This document shows positions 1 to 12,144 of a stretch of 64,000 bases of DNA, in pieces. The position numbers and the translations under genes are program-made. How positions within the stretch are numbered: position 1 is the stretch's first letter; every line of letters begins with the position of its first letter. The notes below the pieces were generated by a model. The model saw nothing but the letters and a program-made list of their open reading frames with translations. It was not told where the DNA came from and did not search any database. This DNA comes from Dipteris shenzhenensis. Taxonomy: Eukaryota > Polypodiophyta > Polypodiopsida > Gleicheniales. The stretch is taken from assembly GCA_047967505.1 (NCBI GenBank), contig CM106540.1; one strand, written 5' to 3'.

Positions 1-119
1 TTGGGAGAGATTGTATGTGTGAAGGCTCTAGGTTTCTCTTAAACCTTTTATGTAAACCCTTCTTTTGGTCCAGAATCCATGGGAGCTATCTTATTTTAGA
101 GAGGAGAGGAGTATCGATA

Positions 120-660
120 TATGAAACCTGTGTATTACGCCAGCAAAGTTAGGATAGAAGCAGAGAGGAAATATATGTAGGTAGAGCTGATTCTGTCAAG
201 TTTGGTGTATGCCTGCAGAAAGTTTAGGGCATATCTTATCTCGAAGCCATTTGTTGTTTTGACTTGCTACACTTTATTGACTCAACTGGTCAATCATTCA
301 ACACTCTCTCAAAGTATGATGAAGTGGTTGGTTGAGCTACAAGAGTATAATTTCTCATTTTTGGTGGGGGATACTTCCAGAGCCTCACTAGCAGATCTGT
401 TGATATACAAAGAAGGTCTAATTTTGGTGAAAGAAGTGGAGAAGAGAACAGATAAAGAGGAGCATGCTATCATTCCAGGAGCATCTGTCTTGCATTTTGA
501 TGGCTCATACAAGAAGATCTTACATCCAGCTAAAGGAGGTCATTTCAGAGGGCAAGTTGATTCAGAATGAGGGTGTACATCTAGAAGTCGAAAGCAATAA
601 TGAAGCTGAGTATGAAGCATTATGTGAAGGGCTGCAGGCTACTCTAAAACTGAGAATTTA
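120..660 (+). pseudogene. Ty3/gypsy pol fragment: two consecutive RNase H domains
   Basis: Decayed reverse-transcribing element. From about 120 the plus strand reads a standard gypsy RNase H: VYYASKV, then YACRKFRAYL, then the end of the domain with a conserved ADLL. From about 490 a second RNase H-like segment follows, with LHFDGSYKK and then the strongly conserved NNEAEYEALCEGL. A second, archaeal-type RNase H directly after the first is known from the Tat branch of plant gypsy elements (Ogre/Retand-like), so I infer that lineage. The reading crosses stops and a frameshift near 550, so it is not functional. The upstream RT lies outside the window. The integrase below is the next part of the same polyprotein. 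Confidence 0.72.
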
Positions 661-1005
661 GAAACTAATGATTTAAGGGAGATTCTCTATTAGTGGTGAA
701 GCAAGCATTGGGAAGTTGGCAAGCAAAAGCCCCAAAGTTGAGAGGGTATCTGTCTAAAGTTAGAAGGTTGCTGCATCAGTTAACAGTATGGAATATTTCA
801 TGTGTGAAGGGAGGATAATCAAGTGGCACATGAGTTGGCTTAGGAACTGAGTGGTCAAGACCTAGTGATAGCAAAGCTTGAAGATCCACTATGTAGAGGG
901 AGAGAATACTTGGCCCAGGTAGTAGATTTCTTACTCACTGGTCATTTGCTTTAGGAGCTTAAGAAGAGTCAGAAGTATCACTTCATAAGAAGATGCAAAC
1001 AATAT

Positions 1006-2160
1006 ATGATGATTGATGATGAGCTCTACATGAGAGGGGCTAATCAGGTTTTAAGGGGAGTGCTTTGGAGGGAAGAGATATATTACATATTGTCATCGAG
1101 TCATAAAGGAGCTTTTGAAGGACACTATGCATTTAAGATTACACTGCAGAAGATAATTCTGGAGGGTTATGTGTGGCCTTCAATATAGAAAGATGTGTAG
1201 CACTAGTGTAGATCATGCCATGAGTGGCAGAGGATGGGAAGAATAATTCTTAAGATGGAGCCAAGGAATATAATGCTTGTTTATGATATTTTTGAGAGAT
1301 GGGGTATAGATGCAATCGGTCCTCTACCCAGAACTGATAGAGGGAAGTATTACATGCTTACTACAGTGGAGTACTTATCAAAATGGGTAGAGATGAAAGC
1401 AATAAAGAGAGTGGACAACAAAGGGGTTGCTGATTTTGTATATGAGCACATATGCTGCAGATTTGTTGGAATTCCCCTAGAGTTACTATCAGATATTGGT
1501 CTTGGATTCAATGGACAAGTGATAGATCATTTGTGCAGAAAGCTAAATAGAAATCATAAGTATATCACTCCATATCACCCTCAATGTAATGGCTTGAATC
1601 AGAACTTCAATGGAGACTTCAAATTGATGATAACTAAGATCATGAGAAGTCACACCAAAAATTGGGATTTGGAGATGAATCGAGTTTTGTGGGCATACAG
1701 AGTAGCAGTGAAGCATAGCACTCAATTTTCTCCATTTCATTTGGTGTATGGAAGAGAAGCAATATTGCCACTAGATGTGGAAATACCAACCTTGAAATCA
1801 TTGGTTGAGGAAGGGTATGAGCCTGTAGTAGACAGTTATGAGAAGAGATTATTAGCACTACAAGTGATGTAGTTAGACAGGGATTTGTCTTTTGAGCATT
1901 ATGCCAGAGTGAAAATGTGAAGGCAAGAGTTGGAAAATGCAAAAATTAAGGAAAAGGGAATTGAAGATGGAGACTTGGTTCTCACATACAATAGCAAGTT
2001 GGATAACGTTTGATACTACTTTCTAGACCAAATGGGAAGGTCCCATATAGAGCGGAGAAGAAATTTGAGAATGGCACTTAGTAGCTAACTTATTTAGATG
2101 GCAAAAGACATAAGAAGAGAGTCAATGGTATTTTTTTAAATAAGTATTTTGCATGGTTGA
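1006..2160 (+). pseudogene. Ty3/gypsy integrase, degenerate
   Basis: Continues the pol fragment above. 1006-1188 is the integrase zinc-binding region (ELYMRG, then HKGAFEGHYA; the second Cys pair is near 1210-1230, CRSCHEW). 1234-1872 is the catalytic core: WGIDAIGPLP with the first Asp, SDIGLGFNG with the second Asp, and HPQCNGLNQNFN where the third acidic residue belongs. In the family this last motif normally has a Glu after NGL-x; here Gln is read, so the DDE triad appears broken. The C-terminal DGKRHKKRVNG-like segment runs on to about 2160 through frameshifts. No LTR or chromodomain was recognised after it. Confidence 0.75.
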
Positions 2161-2169
2161 TGGTAGCAC

Positions 2170-4620
2170 TGAGAGAGGAAGATTGTGAAAATGATGAGTT
2201 GTGGTAGAAGCCTCTAATTCGTGAAGAAGAAGAGAATTTGGATATATATCTCTGTTTGTCTCACTGCTCGACATGAATGCCATAGCAAAAGAAAGGGGTT
2301 GCTAAAGATGTGTGGTAAATATTTTTTCACACTTTTGAGTTACATGAGGGTAGGCATTTTGCACATATTTGTATAGGACTCTAGGGAAATGATGAGCCCC
2401 AGGTGTGGATGTACCAAGCACTCCAAAGCATCACATCCTATTTTACAGTTTTGTGTTGAGAGTGACATATGTCATTAATGTTGTCCCTTTGTTTGTGTCC
2501 ATATTGTGGCGAGTGGATTTTGTCTTGACATATCATGATGTGGACATCTAAGAACGGGTGGGGGATGACCAAGGTGTGGCCATGTGTGTCACATGTATTA
2601 AATGCCTTGTATTTGGTCCATTGGCAAAGGGTGTGTCATAGGTTGGGGATCTCGGGCATTTATTGCTTGGCCTAAGTATTGAAGGAGAAGAGATTTGAGA
2701 TTGGTAAAAAGTCACTCCTGAGGTGGCTGATTTTTTGGGAAGGCTAGCATGTGCATGCAAGGTGGCTATGTGATGGAGATTGGCAAGTTTTGGATGGCGA
2801 GTTGGCAATGGCATGTAAAAGTTACAATTCCTGGAGAATTTGAGGTGAGGGAGATGCGCTAAAGAGAAAGAGAGAGCCATTTTGGGAGGTGTGGAAGAGT
2901 TACAAGGAGCATAGAGAGGGAGGTGAAAGGTCACGCACAGGCCAACTGTTTGGAGAAGGCTCTCACTTATCGGGGTCACGCACACATGGGGCTGATGCTT
3001 GGATGGAGTTCCAACGTGAGGCAGGCAGGCAATTCTTGGCATGGTCTTTTGCTGTGCCATCAGGTTGGCTACATAGAGAGCTTCTTGTTGTCCCAACCTG
3101 AGGAGAGAGATTTTACCATAAGGATCTCCACCTTGTATCATTGTTGGCTATGAGACTGAAGACAAGAGAGGACTACAAAAGAGGGGGAAAATATTGTGGA
3201 AGGAGTTGGTCCTTCCCAGTAGAAGATTGCATCTGTCTGCTACCACAGCTATCGTTGTGGAGCTAGCCTGAATGAAGGCTATAGGCATCGTGGGATGGGA
3301 GCTGATATGCTGTTGCCCTATCCTGGCATGATGAAGCCTGATTAGTTGCTATTGGCTAAGGAATACTACCCTCTTCTAGCTCTAGGTGGATGGAGAATGA
3401 GAGGCATGAGGGCTACCTTTTGCTACCTTTTATAGGCCCCCAAGGCCCTGAAATGTACCGAAGAATACATGGATTGAACCGAGCAGGCATGGAATTGTCC
3501 CAATCCAGGCTATTCGTCAGCCAACCCTACCACGTGGCTCCATGCCATGTGGTGCTTGTTTGGCATGACTCTTGTACGGCCCTATGGTGATGGTTGTTTG
3601 GTGCTGAGCATGTTGTCGTGGGGCAACTGGTAGGGTACCTACTATTTGTAGCATGCCATGGGCTATAGATGTTCATGACATGCTTTTATTGTGGCGACTC
3701 TAGGTTGCTTATTCTAGCCTTCTCATTTAGTGCTAGCCTTTAGAGTGCCAACAGAAACTCAATACGAAGACTTTGTATAAATGAATGCTCAAGTATGTGT
3801 GGGTGTGTGGATTTGTATGTGTGAGAGCATGTTTTATACTATGGTCTACACCCATTGTTGGGCACTGATGATGTTTGTGGGGATGTCATAGTAGCTAGTC
3901 CCTGCTATGCATGATGGAGTTTATGGTTTTCAATCTTATGAGTAACTATCGTGAGCTTGAAACTGCACTATGTTGTGTTTTTAGAGGATAAGTTTGGGAA
4001 TGTTCCTGGATTCATCCAGATATTTGCTTATTTTAGTCTCCAATTGGCTACCCCTTCTGTGGATGTCTTGGCCAGAAGTCTGGTGTGGCTGGACCCTCCA
4101 ATTGTCTACTAGGTAAGCATAGCAAGTTCTTCTGCTAGTGGTGAACTAACTGCTTGTGAGACAAAGTGTGGCTAACTGTCCTAGAGCCTAACTTCCCAGT
4201 GGAAGACTTTTCCCACATAGAAACCAACACTCTAATACGCTTGTTGATGATGTGTGCACAAGAATAGCTCGCAACACACTCTGGTTTATGTTGGAAAACT
4301 AATTATGAACTATTAATTTAGTGGTCATTAGGACTATTTAAAGATTCCAAAAGAGTGGTAGTTCCTGGGAGAATCATGCCATGACATCATGTCATTGGTG
4401 GTGATGGTGAGATTTTGAAGGGGTCAAATGAGCTGGCATAACCCATGTGCATCCACCATGGGCTAATGGGTGCCTCCCATGCAATCTCTTGCAGTTTGTA
4501 GGGAACTCTCACAAATGCCATCAATGCAATCTCCTGCAATTCGTGGTGAGCAATTCTCATAGATGTGCATAAAATGAGAGAGATTCACATAGCACGCATC
4601 AAGCTTCATCAAACAAAAAT
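2170..4620. other. No recognisable gene
   Basis: I see no conserved protein motif on either strand. A 197-codon open frame on the minus strand (2548-3141) has no family resemblance and is probably chance. The stretch could hold decayed LTR or untranslated sequence of the flanking gypsy elements, but I could not pair any terminal repeats. Confidence 0.4.
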
Positions 4621-4631
4621 GCATCTCTCTC

Positions 4632-4665
<34 letters not shown>

Positions 4666-4682
4666 CCTCTCTCTCTTCTTGA
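4621..4682. repeat. (CT)n microsatellite
   Basis: A run of CT dinucleotides with a few interruptions (CAC, CCCC), about 60 bp, ending in CTTCTTG. Confidence 0.95.
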
Positions 4683-5152
4683 ATCTAGACCAAAAGCCCT
4701 AAAATGAATTTGTATTCAGCTTTGAAACCCTAAAAATGAATCACTACTAGTAGAAACACAGCTTGGATCTTCGATTTGCAGACAACCAGCAGGGCGCCTC
4801 TAAAGAGAAGGAAATTGAGGAAGGTAGGAAACAAGGGACCAAGAACCACCAAGGGAGCGGGGAGTCTGGACGAGTGATGTAGAGCCCACACACCGAGTCA
4901 AGCATCAGGGTGTATCACTCCTCTTACTCTGCCTCCATCCCCATCATCCCTTCAATGCCTTGTGTCTATGGAGGCATTTGCCATGGACCCGTTGCTTACA
5001 AAAGATGAACATCAGGACTGGGTAGCCACGAAAAGTCAGCAGCAGTGCTCAAAGAAAACATGGTCCATGCACTGTAGGCACTTAATTACCTAGCCAACCA
5101 CTAGATTCCTCTCCAAGTACTCAAGCCCAACCTGTACCAAACTCAAGGGGGC

Positions 5153-5680
5153 TTGGATGCTAAATGTAGGTCTTTGCAAGAGCAGTTGGAAGGCAAGAAG
5201 ACATATCACAACAACCTAGTCCATGCCAACTCACAGCCACCGGAGTATGCATACATTGAGCCGAAGATAGACTTTAGCAATCTGAAGTGTGAAGTGATGC
5301 ATCTAAAGGATGTTTTAGGCAAGGCCCAGGAAAATGTTGTCGCCAATTTTGGGAGGAATGTTAAGCTACAACATACCCTGCAATGCTTGTATAAAAAGTC
5401 TAGAGGCCGCTTGCATGACACTGCAGATGACTCGTACTATGCATTGCTCCCACAAGGAGTAGCTAGGAGTAGAGACTCCGTCGGCATATCTTCAACATCC
5501 CCACGACACATGAGTCACCGCCGAGACCCACACTACATTTTTGGCACCATTTCTATAGAGAAAAGGTATGCTTTTGCATTTGCACTTGTCTTCCTTCGAT
5601 ATATTCCCATTGCACAAGTCTTCAAGCTAAACTTGGAGCTTGTTAGTGGAGTTGTAGGAGAGAAGAGAGGTGGAAAGTGA
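5153..5680 (+). CDS. Open frame of unknown function, possibly element-derived
   Basis: A 175-codon open frame. The first 90 residues are hydrophilic and could form a short helical or coiled region (SLQEQLEGKK, LKDVLGKAQENV). The tail after residue 110 is low in conserved character. I recognise no domain. It lies between decayed gypsy elements and about 600 bp upstream of a gag-like frame, so it may be part of a retroelement leader. Coding status is doubtful. Confidence 0.2.
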   Translation: MDAKCRSLQEQLEGKKTYHNNLVHANSQPPEYAYIEPKIDFSNLKCEVMHLKDVLGKAQENVVANFGRNVKLQHTLQCLYKKSRGRLHDTADDSYYALLPQGVARSRDSVGISSTSPRHMSHRRDPHYIFGTISIEKRYAFAFALVFLRYIPIAQVFKLNLELVSGVVGEKRGGK

Positions 5681-5769
5681 GAGTGAGGACGGAAAACTAT
5701 TTTTTCTTGCAGGAAAGCCATTTGTGAGCATTGGAAGCGTGTCTTCGATGCTTTTTGGTATTTCAAGTT

Positions 5770-6287
5770 GATAGAAACTTAGTGGGCTTGATTGCTAAGG
5801 TGTGTGTGAGATCCAAACACCTAAAAAAACAAGGATTCTTGCCAAATTTTAAAGTAGTTTTGTGTCTTAGAACTCACCCTATCTGAAATTTTGCATTTTG
5901 GCTTTTAAAAAGTTCTTTGTTTTCAAGTTTTTTTCATTGAGTAGGTAGATTAGGTAGTTTAGCATCGCCCCATCACAAAAAATCATGAACAAAAACTGCA
6001 AAATCTTTAGAAATCATCAAAAATCAGTCAGCGACACTATGTGTGACTATCCCGCCAAGTCAGCGCCATAGCCCTATCACATCGACCAAATACCCCACCA
6101 ATCGATGCATTAGTTGTATCCTGCCAGTCAACCTATGTTGACCCAATGCCATAGTCCTATCTCGTCAACCTAACCTCTGACCACAGTCTACCCTGCCACA
6201 CCGATTTAATGCTGTCTGAGTTACTACCCCACTGATCTGACAATCGTTGACTGTCACCTTAGAGCTACACTCCCGACCGTTGCCATC
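5770..6287. other. Leader-like DNA before the gypsy gag, with degenerate CCC-rich repeats
   Basis: No gene. From about 6050 to 6260 short CC-rich phrases recur (TATCCCGCCA, TACCCCACCA, TATCCTGCCA). The same style of repeat precedes the ORF at 13.7 kb, which suggests related leader or LTR sequence of one retroelement family. LTR boundaries were not found. Confidence 0.35.
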
Positions 6288-7167
6288 TTGCTACTTTGCT
6301 GCCGGTGCGAAGAACCCACCCCCATGCCTTTTGTCATATTCATACCCCTCCGCTCATCGCAGTACTCCCATCACACCACGTGTCATTATTTGATCCCATC
6401 GCCTAGGGTTATAGCCCTAGTCAATCAAGTGTTGGTTGAAGAATTTCCCAATGACTGGGAGGAGATGGCAGATCCTGATCACGGACCTCATGATTACTAC
6501 CCCTACGAGGAGGGAAATGGTACCCTAATCCACTACCTCCTGCCAAAGGATCCCAGTATTCTAGAATGCCCCCGTAAACGCAAGGGTGAGAGATCTAAAC
6601 TCAATTTCTCGAAGACCCCCGCTCCAATGTTATACCTGCTAAGGTCCCCATAGAGCAAGTGAATGTTTTACCGAGGTACTTCAAACCCTCCAGTGTCATG
6701 TTTAGAATGCCAAGGCCCACACTTCTTGAAGGACTATCCATATAAGGATCGTACTTCCACCACCCCAACAACGACCAATTCCACCCCTTTGTGTGCGGGA
6801 TGCGGGATGGAGCATCTATTCTAGGACTGTCCCACAAGGAGACCGCGACCACCCTAATCATTCCACCAAAGATCACTAGCCTCAATCAGCTCAGCATCGA
6901 ATGGGCCATGTGGCCGTAGTGCCACTACAAGTCATTATGAGGATGCAAGCCAAGATGAGGAAGCTCAAAAAGAAGAGTAAGGGATCTCCGTTGCCCAGTC
7001 CCGAGATTCCCCTACATCCTCTAACCCGATTCAAGGCGGCCATTCAAGTAGGTGACAACTCCGACCAAGTGCTCATCCAGGATGGTTTGATGAGGAGACA
7101 GCTACTCTTGCCACCTCCTCTTCTTTTGAACAATCTTCCACCCAGGGTGACCCTGAGGTACCCCTAA
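6288..7167 (+). pseudogene. Ty3/gypsy gag, C-terminal part with zinc knuckle, degenerate
   Basis: Three overlapping plus-strand frames (6288-6653, the frame across 6660-6890, and 6901-7167) together read like the end of a gag protein. Near 6795-6835 there is a retroviral-type zinc knuckle written CAGC, GMEH, then a stop and DCP, so the CCHC pattern is visible but interrupted. The following segment is basic (KMRKLKKKSKG near 6960), as is common after a nucleocapsid knuckle. It is followed at the expected place by a protease and then RT. Role in the family: packaging of element RNA in cytoplasmic particles. Frameshifts make this copy inactive. Confidence 0.5.
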
Positions 7168-7175
7168 TTCCAGAG

Positions 7176-8231
7176 GTGAACAAATTGGTGCAATCCCAAG
7201 TCCTAGCACCCTCACCCACCTATAAGGAGACCTATCCTGACCCGGTCTTAGAAAAGCAATACATAAAGGATGCCCAGAACTTGATGATACAGGATTGCCA
7301 AGAGAAGTTTGAGCATCAACTAAAGGCCAGTAGGGGGTCAGATACTATTCATCCAACCCACCTGATGGCCCACCAAGGGGAGAAATCACTCAAGGTGCCA
7401 GAAAGGGTGGAGGAAGAGGAACACCTCAGCTTGGAGCAGTCGGAACCTTCGAATTCAATGCAAAAGATGTTCCAGGAAGACCCAGTGTTGCATAACCTCC
7501 AGGACAAAGGAGACCTGTATGGCTTCGATCACATATCCGTGGAGAAAGAAGCTTCACTAGAGCCCTATGATAGCACTGGGTTGGCTGCCTTCCTATCAAC
7601 AGAGGTGAAAATGCCGATAGCTTCCTTGCTAAGAGGAAATCCCATCCTATGGCGTGATCTGTCCAATTGGATGAACACACCATTCCTACCTCCAACCCCT
7701 GCCAGCCCTGAGCCCAACCAATTTATGGTAAAAAAGGGGCACAACATACCAAAGGTTCCCATCAACAAGCTAGGCCAGTACTGCAAGGGTGATGACACAA
7801 ATGCCTCTATTCCCATGGTCTACCAAAACCAAAAGGTGGAAGCCAGCCTGGATGGGGGAGCAGGAGTGAGTGTCTGCACCAAGGAATGCTAGGAGAAATG
7901 GGAAAAACCCGCACTCGAGCAAACCCATTTGGTAGTAAAGTTAGCCGATGGGGGAACCGCTAAACCCCTGGGAGTGCTGACTGGCATAAACATTAAAGTA
8001 TTTGGATTCACGTACCCCATCAAGTTCATGGTCATGGACTTCACTCAACAGCCAGGATATGAAGCTATCCTGGGCAGGCCCTTCTTGCGAATGTTCGAAC
8101 TGGTGCATGACTGGCGTAATGATAATATCTACTTGCAGCATGAGGAGCAAACCATGAGAGTGGACCTACATACCTACAAGGCCCACCCATTGTCAGGACA
8201 CCTCTTTGCCGCAGAGTCCGACACCATCGAC
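7176..8231 (+). pseudogene. Ty3/gypsy aspartic protease region
   Basis: 7176-7892 is a spacer followed by the start of a retropepsin: VEASLDGGAGVSVC near 7837-7880 corresponds to the D-S/G-G active-site loop. A stop at about 7892 splits the domain. 7929-8231 carries the second half with the flap region and the conserved ILGRPFLR near 8078. The enzyme would process the Gag-Pol precursor. Order and spacing relative to gag and to the RT at 8.97 kb fit one element. From 8240 to 8960 only a weakly conserved linker is visible, including a Lys-rich stretch near 8660-8710. Confidence 0.65.
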
Positions 8232-8968
8232 TGAACCACCTCTGTAAAGCTATTCCAACCCTATGACAAGGAAGACGATGAGAAAGATTCTAATAACTTT
8301 TAGTATGCACCTCTCCTTGAGCCAAAATTCTTGCAGAACTAGATGCACATCTTAGCCAACATAGATGTACTAGAAAGAGTACGGTTTCAAATCACCACCC
8401 CAGAGCTTGAGGGTCTGACCCCAGTAGTTCCTCTAAGGATGTTTAACATGCTCAAACCCCAAGAGGTAAGCAAGGGAACCATGAGGGTAAAATAAGATCT
8501 TCACTGGTTGTCCTACGTAGGTGCCACGACTGCTCACCACGAGCTCTCCTCTAACTGGGGAAACAAGGTAAGTAGGGTAACCACCCCCGTCAGCTCTTTA
8601 AGTACAATCTTTAAGTACAATGGAAGAGCCCCTTCAAGTCCCAAATCCCCTGTATCCAAAGGCAAGGCTAAGGCCAAAAAGACCACTGCTCTGGTAGAAA
8701 AAGATGAAAAGATTGAGGATAAAGAAGACCTACGGCAGGTACCAGCCCACTACAAGCCTACACTATTCAATATCGTAAGATCTTATACCAATAGGCCTAA
8801 AGATCTCAGGAGGATGCTTGTTCTCAAGGGTATGATGGGCTGGCCCTAGTCAAGGAGGTAAACCTAGCCTCGGAAGGGCATGACCCACAACCCGTATTTG
8901 TCACCGATGACCTCACCCCAATGAGGAGAATGCCTTAATAGCTCTCCTATGGGAATACAAGGATTTGC

Positions 8969-10300
8969 ATGGCTTGGAAGTACATGGACACGAAAAGCGT
9001 GCCTGCCACAATAGTGCAGCATACAATCCCCATGACGGATGATGCCACCCCAGTATGGCAATGCCCCTACCCTATGAATCCTAAATACGCACTCATAGTG
9101 AGGGAAGAAATCCAGAAACTCATACATGGAGGATTCATCTATGAGATCGAGTATACGGACTGGGTATCATCCATTGTGATAGTCCTAAAGAAAAATGGAA
9201 AAATTAGAGTATGCGTGGATTTGAAAAAGGTTAATGCTGCCACGAGATGTGACCACTACCCCTTGCCATTCACGAAACACGTTCTAGAAAGGGTAGCCAG
9301 AAAGGAAGCATATATCTTCCTAGACGGATTTTCAAGTTACAATCAAGTATCGATTGCACCCCAAGATCAACATAAGACTGCCTTTGCAACTGAATGGGGT
9401 GTATATGCAACCAGGGTGATGATATTCGGATTAACCAATGTCCCTCCTACCTTCCAACAAATGATGATTATGGTATTCAAGGAATATCTGAGGGACTTTG
9501 TGGAAGTCTTCTTGGACGACATCTACATAAACTCGAAATGGGATGACCACTTGAAGTATCTCAAGCTCATCCTCAAGAAGTGCCACTTATACCGCATATT
9601 GGTCAACCCCCTTAAGTGTCAAATTTGAGTCAAATATGGTGTCATCTTGGGCTACATAGTGTCCCAGAATGGAATTTCTATGGACCACAATAAAATCAAA
9701 CTCATCTTGGAGTTATTGCCCCCCACCAATGCCAAGGGAGTCCAACGATTTACTGGCCACACGGGCTATTACTGGAGATTCATCTTGTTCTATGCAAGCT
9801 ATGCAAACATAGCCCGCTCATTATACAAATTGCTAGTATCCTTTGAGTGGACCGAAGAATGTGAAACGTCCTTTGAAACCCTCACACTAGCTCTAGCCAC
9901 CGCACTAGTGTTGAGGTCACCCAACTGGAATTTAATATTCCATGTCCACATTGATGCCTCTAACTTTGCCATCGGATTTGTGTTAGCCCAACTTGGGGAG
10001 CATAATTTGGATTACCCAGTATACTTTGCAAGCTGCCAACTAAATGAGGCCGAGGTTAACTACACTACCAACGAGAGGGAAGGTCTCACCATGGTCTATG
10101 CAGTAAAGAAGTTCAAGCACTACTTGTTAGCTAACAAGTTTGTCTTCTTCGTGGACATACAGCATTGCTATACTTGGTCAACAAACCCTACATGATGGGA
10201 CGAATCACTAGGTGGATGCTGATCCTGCTAGAATTCGACTTCACAATCACTGTGTGTAAGGGCAAAACCCACGTTCTAGCTGACCACCTATTGATAATCT
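8969..10300 (+). pseudogene. Ty3/gypsy reverse transcriptase and RNase H, lightly damaged
   Basis: RT fingers and palm are clear: GGFIYEIEYTDWVSSIVIV, then RVCVDLKKVNAATRCDHYPLP, then FLDGFSSYNQV. The catalytic motif is FLDDIYI at about 9515 (FLDD in place of the usual YLDD). One in-frame TGA (9626-9628) is followed immediately in the same frame by VILGYIVSQNGI, so this is a single lesion. RNase H reads HVHIDASNFAIGFVLAQ, then NYTTNEREGLTMVYAVKKFKHYLL. A one-base frameshift near 10,160 then moves the frame to LYLVNKPYMMGRITRWML and ADHLL. The enzyme would copy element RNA into DNA. Compared with the 28-31 kb element this copy has few lesions and is probably younger. Confidence 0.88.
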
Positions 10301-10389
10301 CGAATGGTGAGGCTCCAATGGGAGTAGAAGATGATCGCCCCGACGCTTCTCTCTTCTTCATCAAGATCATTCTCGAATGGGCTGCCAAA

Positions 10390-11460
10390 ATCGGCCACTA
10401 CTTGGCCAACGGACTACCCCTAGGCCAGGACCTTAAGAGGGATAGAGCCCGTAAACTCATTAAGGATGCAGCACCATATCAGCTGATAGTAGGCCAACTA
10501 TATTGCATGGGCAAGGATGGCATACTGCGAAGATGCATGTGCGAACACAAATATATCGAGGTGCTTGAAGAAGCCCACTTAGGAATCGCAGGAGGTCATT
10601 TTTCCACTGATTTTATAGCATGTAAAGTGTTGCAAGCTGGTCTCTGGTGGCCAACGCTCTTTGGAGACACGGCCAAATTCATCAAACAATGTGACCCTTG
10701 CCAGCGTATCCAAATCCCACACAAGGCAAACATGATGCCCCTGACCAGAATCCTGGCCGACCAACCATTCGAAAAATGGGACATCTATTTCATTGGTCCC
10801 ATAAGCCCAACATCTAAGGGGACTGGGGCCAGATACATCATCTTGGCCACCGACTACTTCACCAAGTGGGTAGAAGGAAGAGCCACGGTGAAGGTTGACG
10901 CAAGATCCACTCCAAATTCTTATATAAACAAGTCATTATGTGGTTCAGATTTCCATTGGAGTTAGTCAATGACCAAGGAGCTCACTTCCTCAACGAAACG
11001 ATAGCAATCCTGACTAGTGAATTTATGATCATTCATAGGAAGTCAACGCCATACTACCCTAGAGAAAAATGGCTTGGCCGAGAGCTCCAACAAAACATGT
11101 TGTAAGATCATCACATGTATGGTAGAAGCCACTCGTACCGACTGGGAGCATAAGCTCATAGTAGCATTATGGGCCTATAGAACCTCCTACAAAGTGGCAA
11201 TACATTGTACCCCCTTCAGGTTAGCCTTCGGGGTGGAGGCAGTAATGCCAATGGAGTATGTAGTGCCTAGCCTCTATCTTGCCATAAAAGAAAGACTCAC
11301 AAAAAATGCGCTAGCCGAACGGTTAGTCGACCTCGAAAAGTTAGAAGAGATGAGGTTGCATGCAGCCTACTCTCTCCAAAGCCTACTCTCTCCAAGTCGA
11401 AAAGGCCCGATGTAAAAAGTGGTTCGACCATAACCTTAAGAACAAGGACCTGGCAGAAGG
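10390..11460 (+). pseudogene. Ty3/gypsy integrase
   Basis: The zinc-binding HHCC region is intact: H near 10,575 (EEAHLGIAGGHFS), then CDPCQR near 10,690. The catalytic core begins FEKWDIYFIGPISP with the first Asp. The second Asp motif, LVNDQGAHF near 10,962-10,990, is in a different frame because of a frameshift near 10,940. The third region (TPYYPREKW, then RELQ) lies across another frame change near 11,070, and the expected Glu position is unclear. 11,074-11,415 gives the conserved end of the core (WEHKLIVALWAYRTSYK, then TPFRLAFGVEAVMPMEY). The enzyme would insert element cDNA. A related integrase fragment occurs at 42.5 kb. Confidence 0.85.
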
Positions 11461-11517
11461 AGATTTGGCACTCCTATAGAGAATCCGCAATACCGAACGT
11501 AAGCTTAAGTACCAGGT

Positions 11518-12144
11518 ATGGGTCCTTATTGCATAGTTGAGATCACTCCCCAGGGGTTGTGCCGAATAGCCACCCTTGATGGGACAGAAATGGATGGCTA
11601 CCTTAAGGAGAGCAAATTAAAGAGATACGATAGACCACTCACTCTCTCCACCCTTCAAGCCATGCATAGAGAAAAAGAACTCAAAGCTGAGGTGGCCAGG
11701 ATGAAGCGCCAGGCCATCGAGGAAGCCAAAATTCGTAATGCTAAGCTTCGACAGCATAGGCAAATGACCCTGCTTAAGGCAACGCTTGAACAGATGCAAC
11801 TAATAGATGAACTAACAATAGAGCCATCCAGGTTGCTTATTCAATTGCAAGTTTTGCACATGTACATCAAAGCTCTCATGGACCCAAGAGCGAGCCACAA
11901 CTTCCTCTCCCGAGAGGTATGGGAAAAGCTACAGGTACCCCTAACCCTCACCGTGGCTTCAATAAGAGCTATAAACAGCCAACTCCTACAAACTTTGGGT
12001 TATGTAAATCTAAGTCTAATGGTTGTTCGCCAAGCAGTGGATATACGCTTTTATGTTCTGCCTATAGAAGCAACCGAAGAACAGATTATACTAGGAAGAA
12101 CTTGGTGCTACGCCATCAATTGTCAAATCGACTGGCGTGCTTGA
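11518..12144 (+). CDS. Integrase C-terminal tail fused to a second retropepsin-like domain
   Basis: A 208-codon uninterrupted frame. Residues 1-45 (GPYCIVEITPQGLCRIATLDG, then LKESKLKRY) match the short conserved tail normally found at the end of gypsy integrases. Residues 50-105 are highly charged and probably helical (HREKELKAEVARMKRQAIEEAKIR). Residues 115-208 resemble a retropepsin: KALMDPRASHNFLS in the place of the D-S/T-G-A loop, a VLPIEA strand, and IILGRTW like the ILGRPFL motif of clan AA proteases. The element already has a protease at 7.8-8.2 kb, so this is a second one. The catalytic Asp is present but the usual Gly two residues later is Arg, so activity is doubtful. It could be a recombination junction with another element rather than a designed fusion. 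Confidence 0.55.
   Translation: MGPYCIVEITPQGLCRIATLDGTEMDGYLKESKLKRYDRPLTLSTLQAMHREKELKAEVARMKRQAIEEAKIRNAKLRQHRQMTLLKATLEQMQLIDELTIEPSRLLIQLQVLHMYIKALMDPRASHNFLSREVWEKLQVPLTLTVASIRAINSQLLQTLGYVNLSLMVVRQAVDIRFYVLPIEATEEQIILGRTWCYAINCQIDWRA

Noticed and set aside
2548-3141. 197-codon minus-strand frame
   Set aside because: No domain, no splice context, composition typical of chance openness; no support from neighbours.
6601-6885. 94-codon minus-strand frame
   Set aside because: Antisense of the gag zinc-knuckle region; no independent support.
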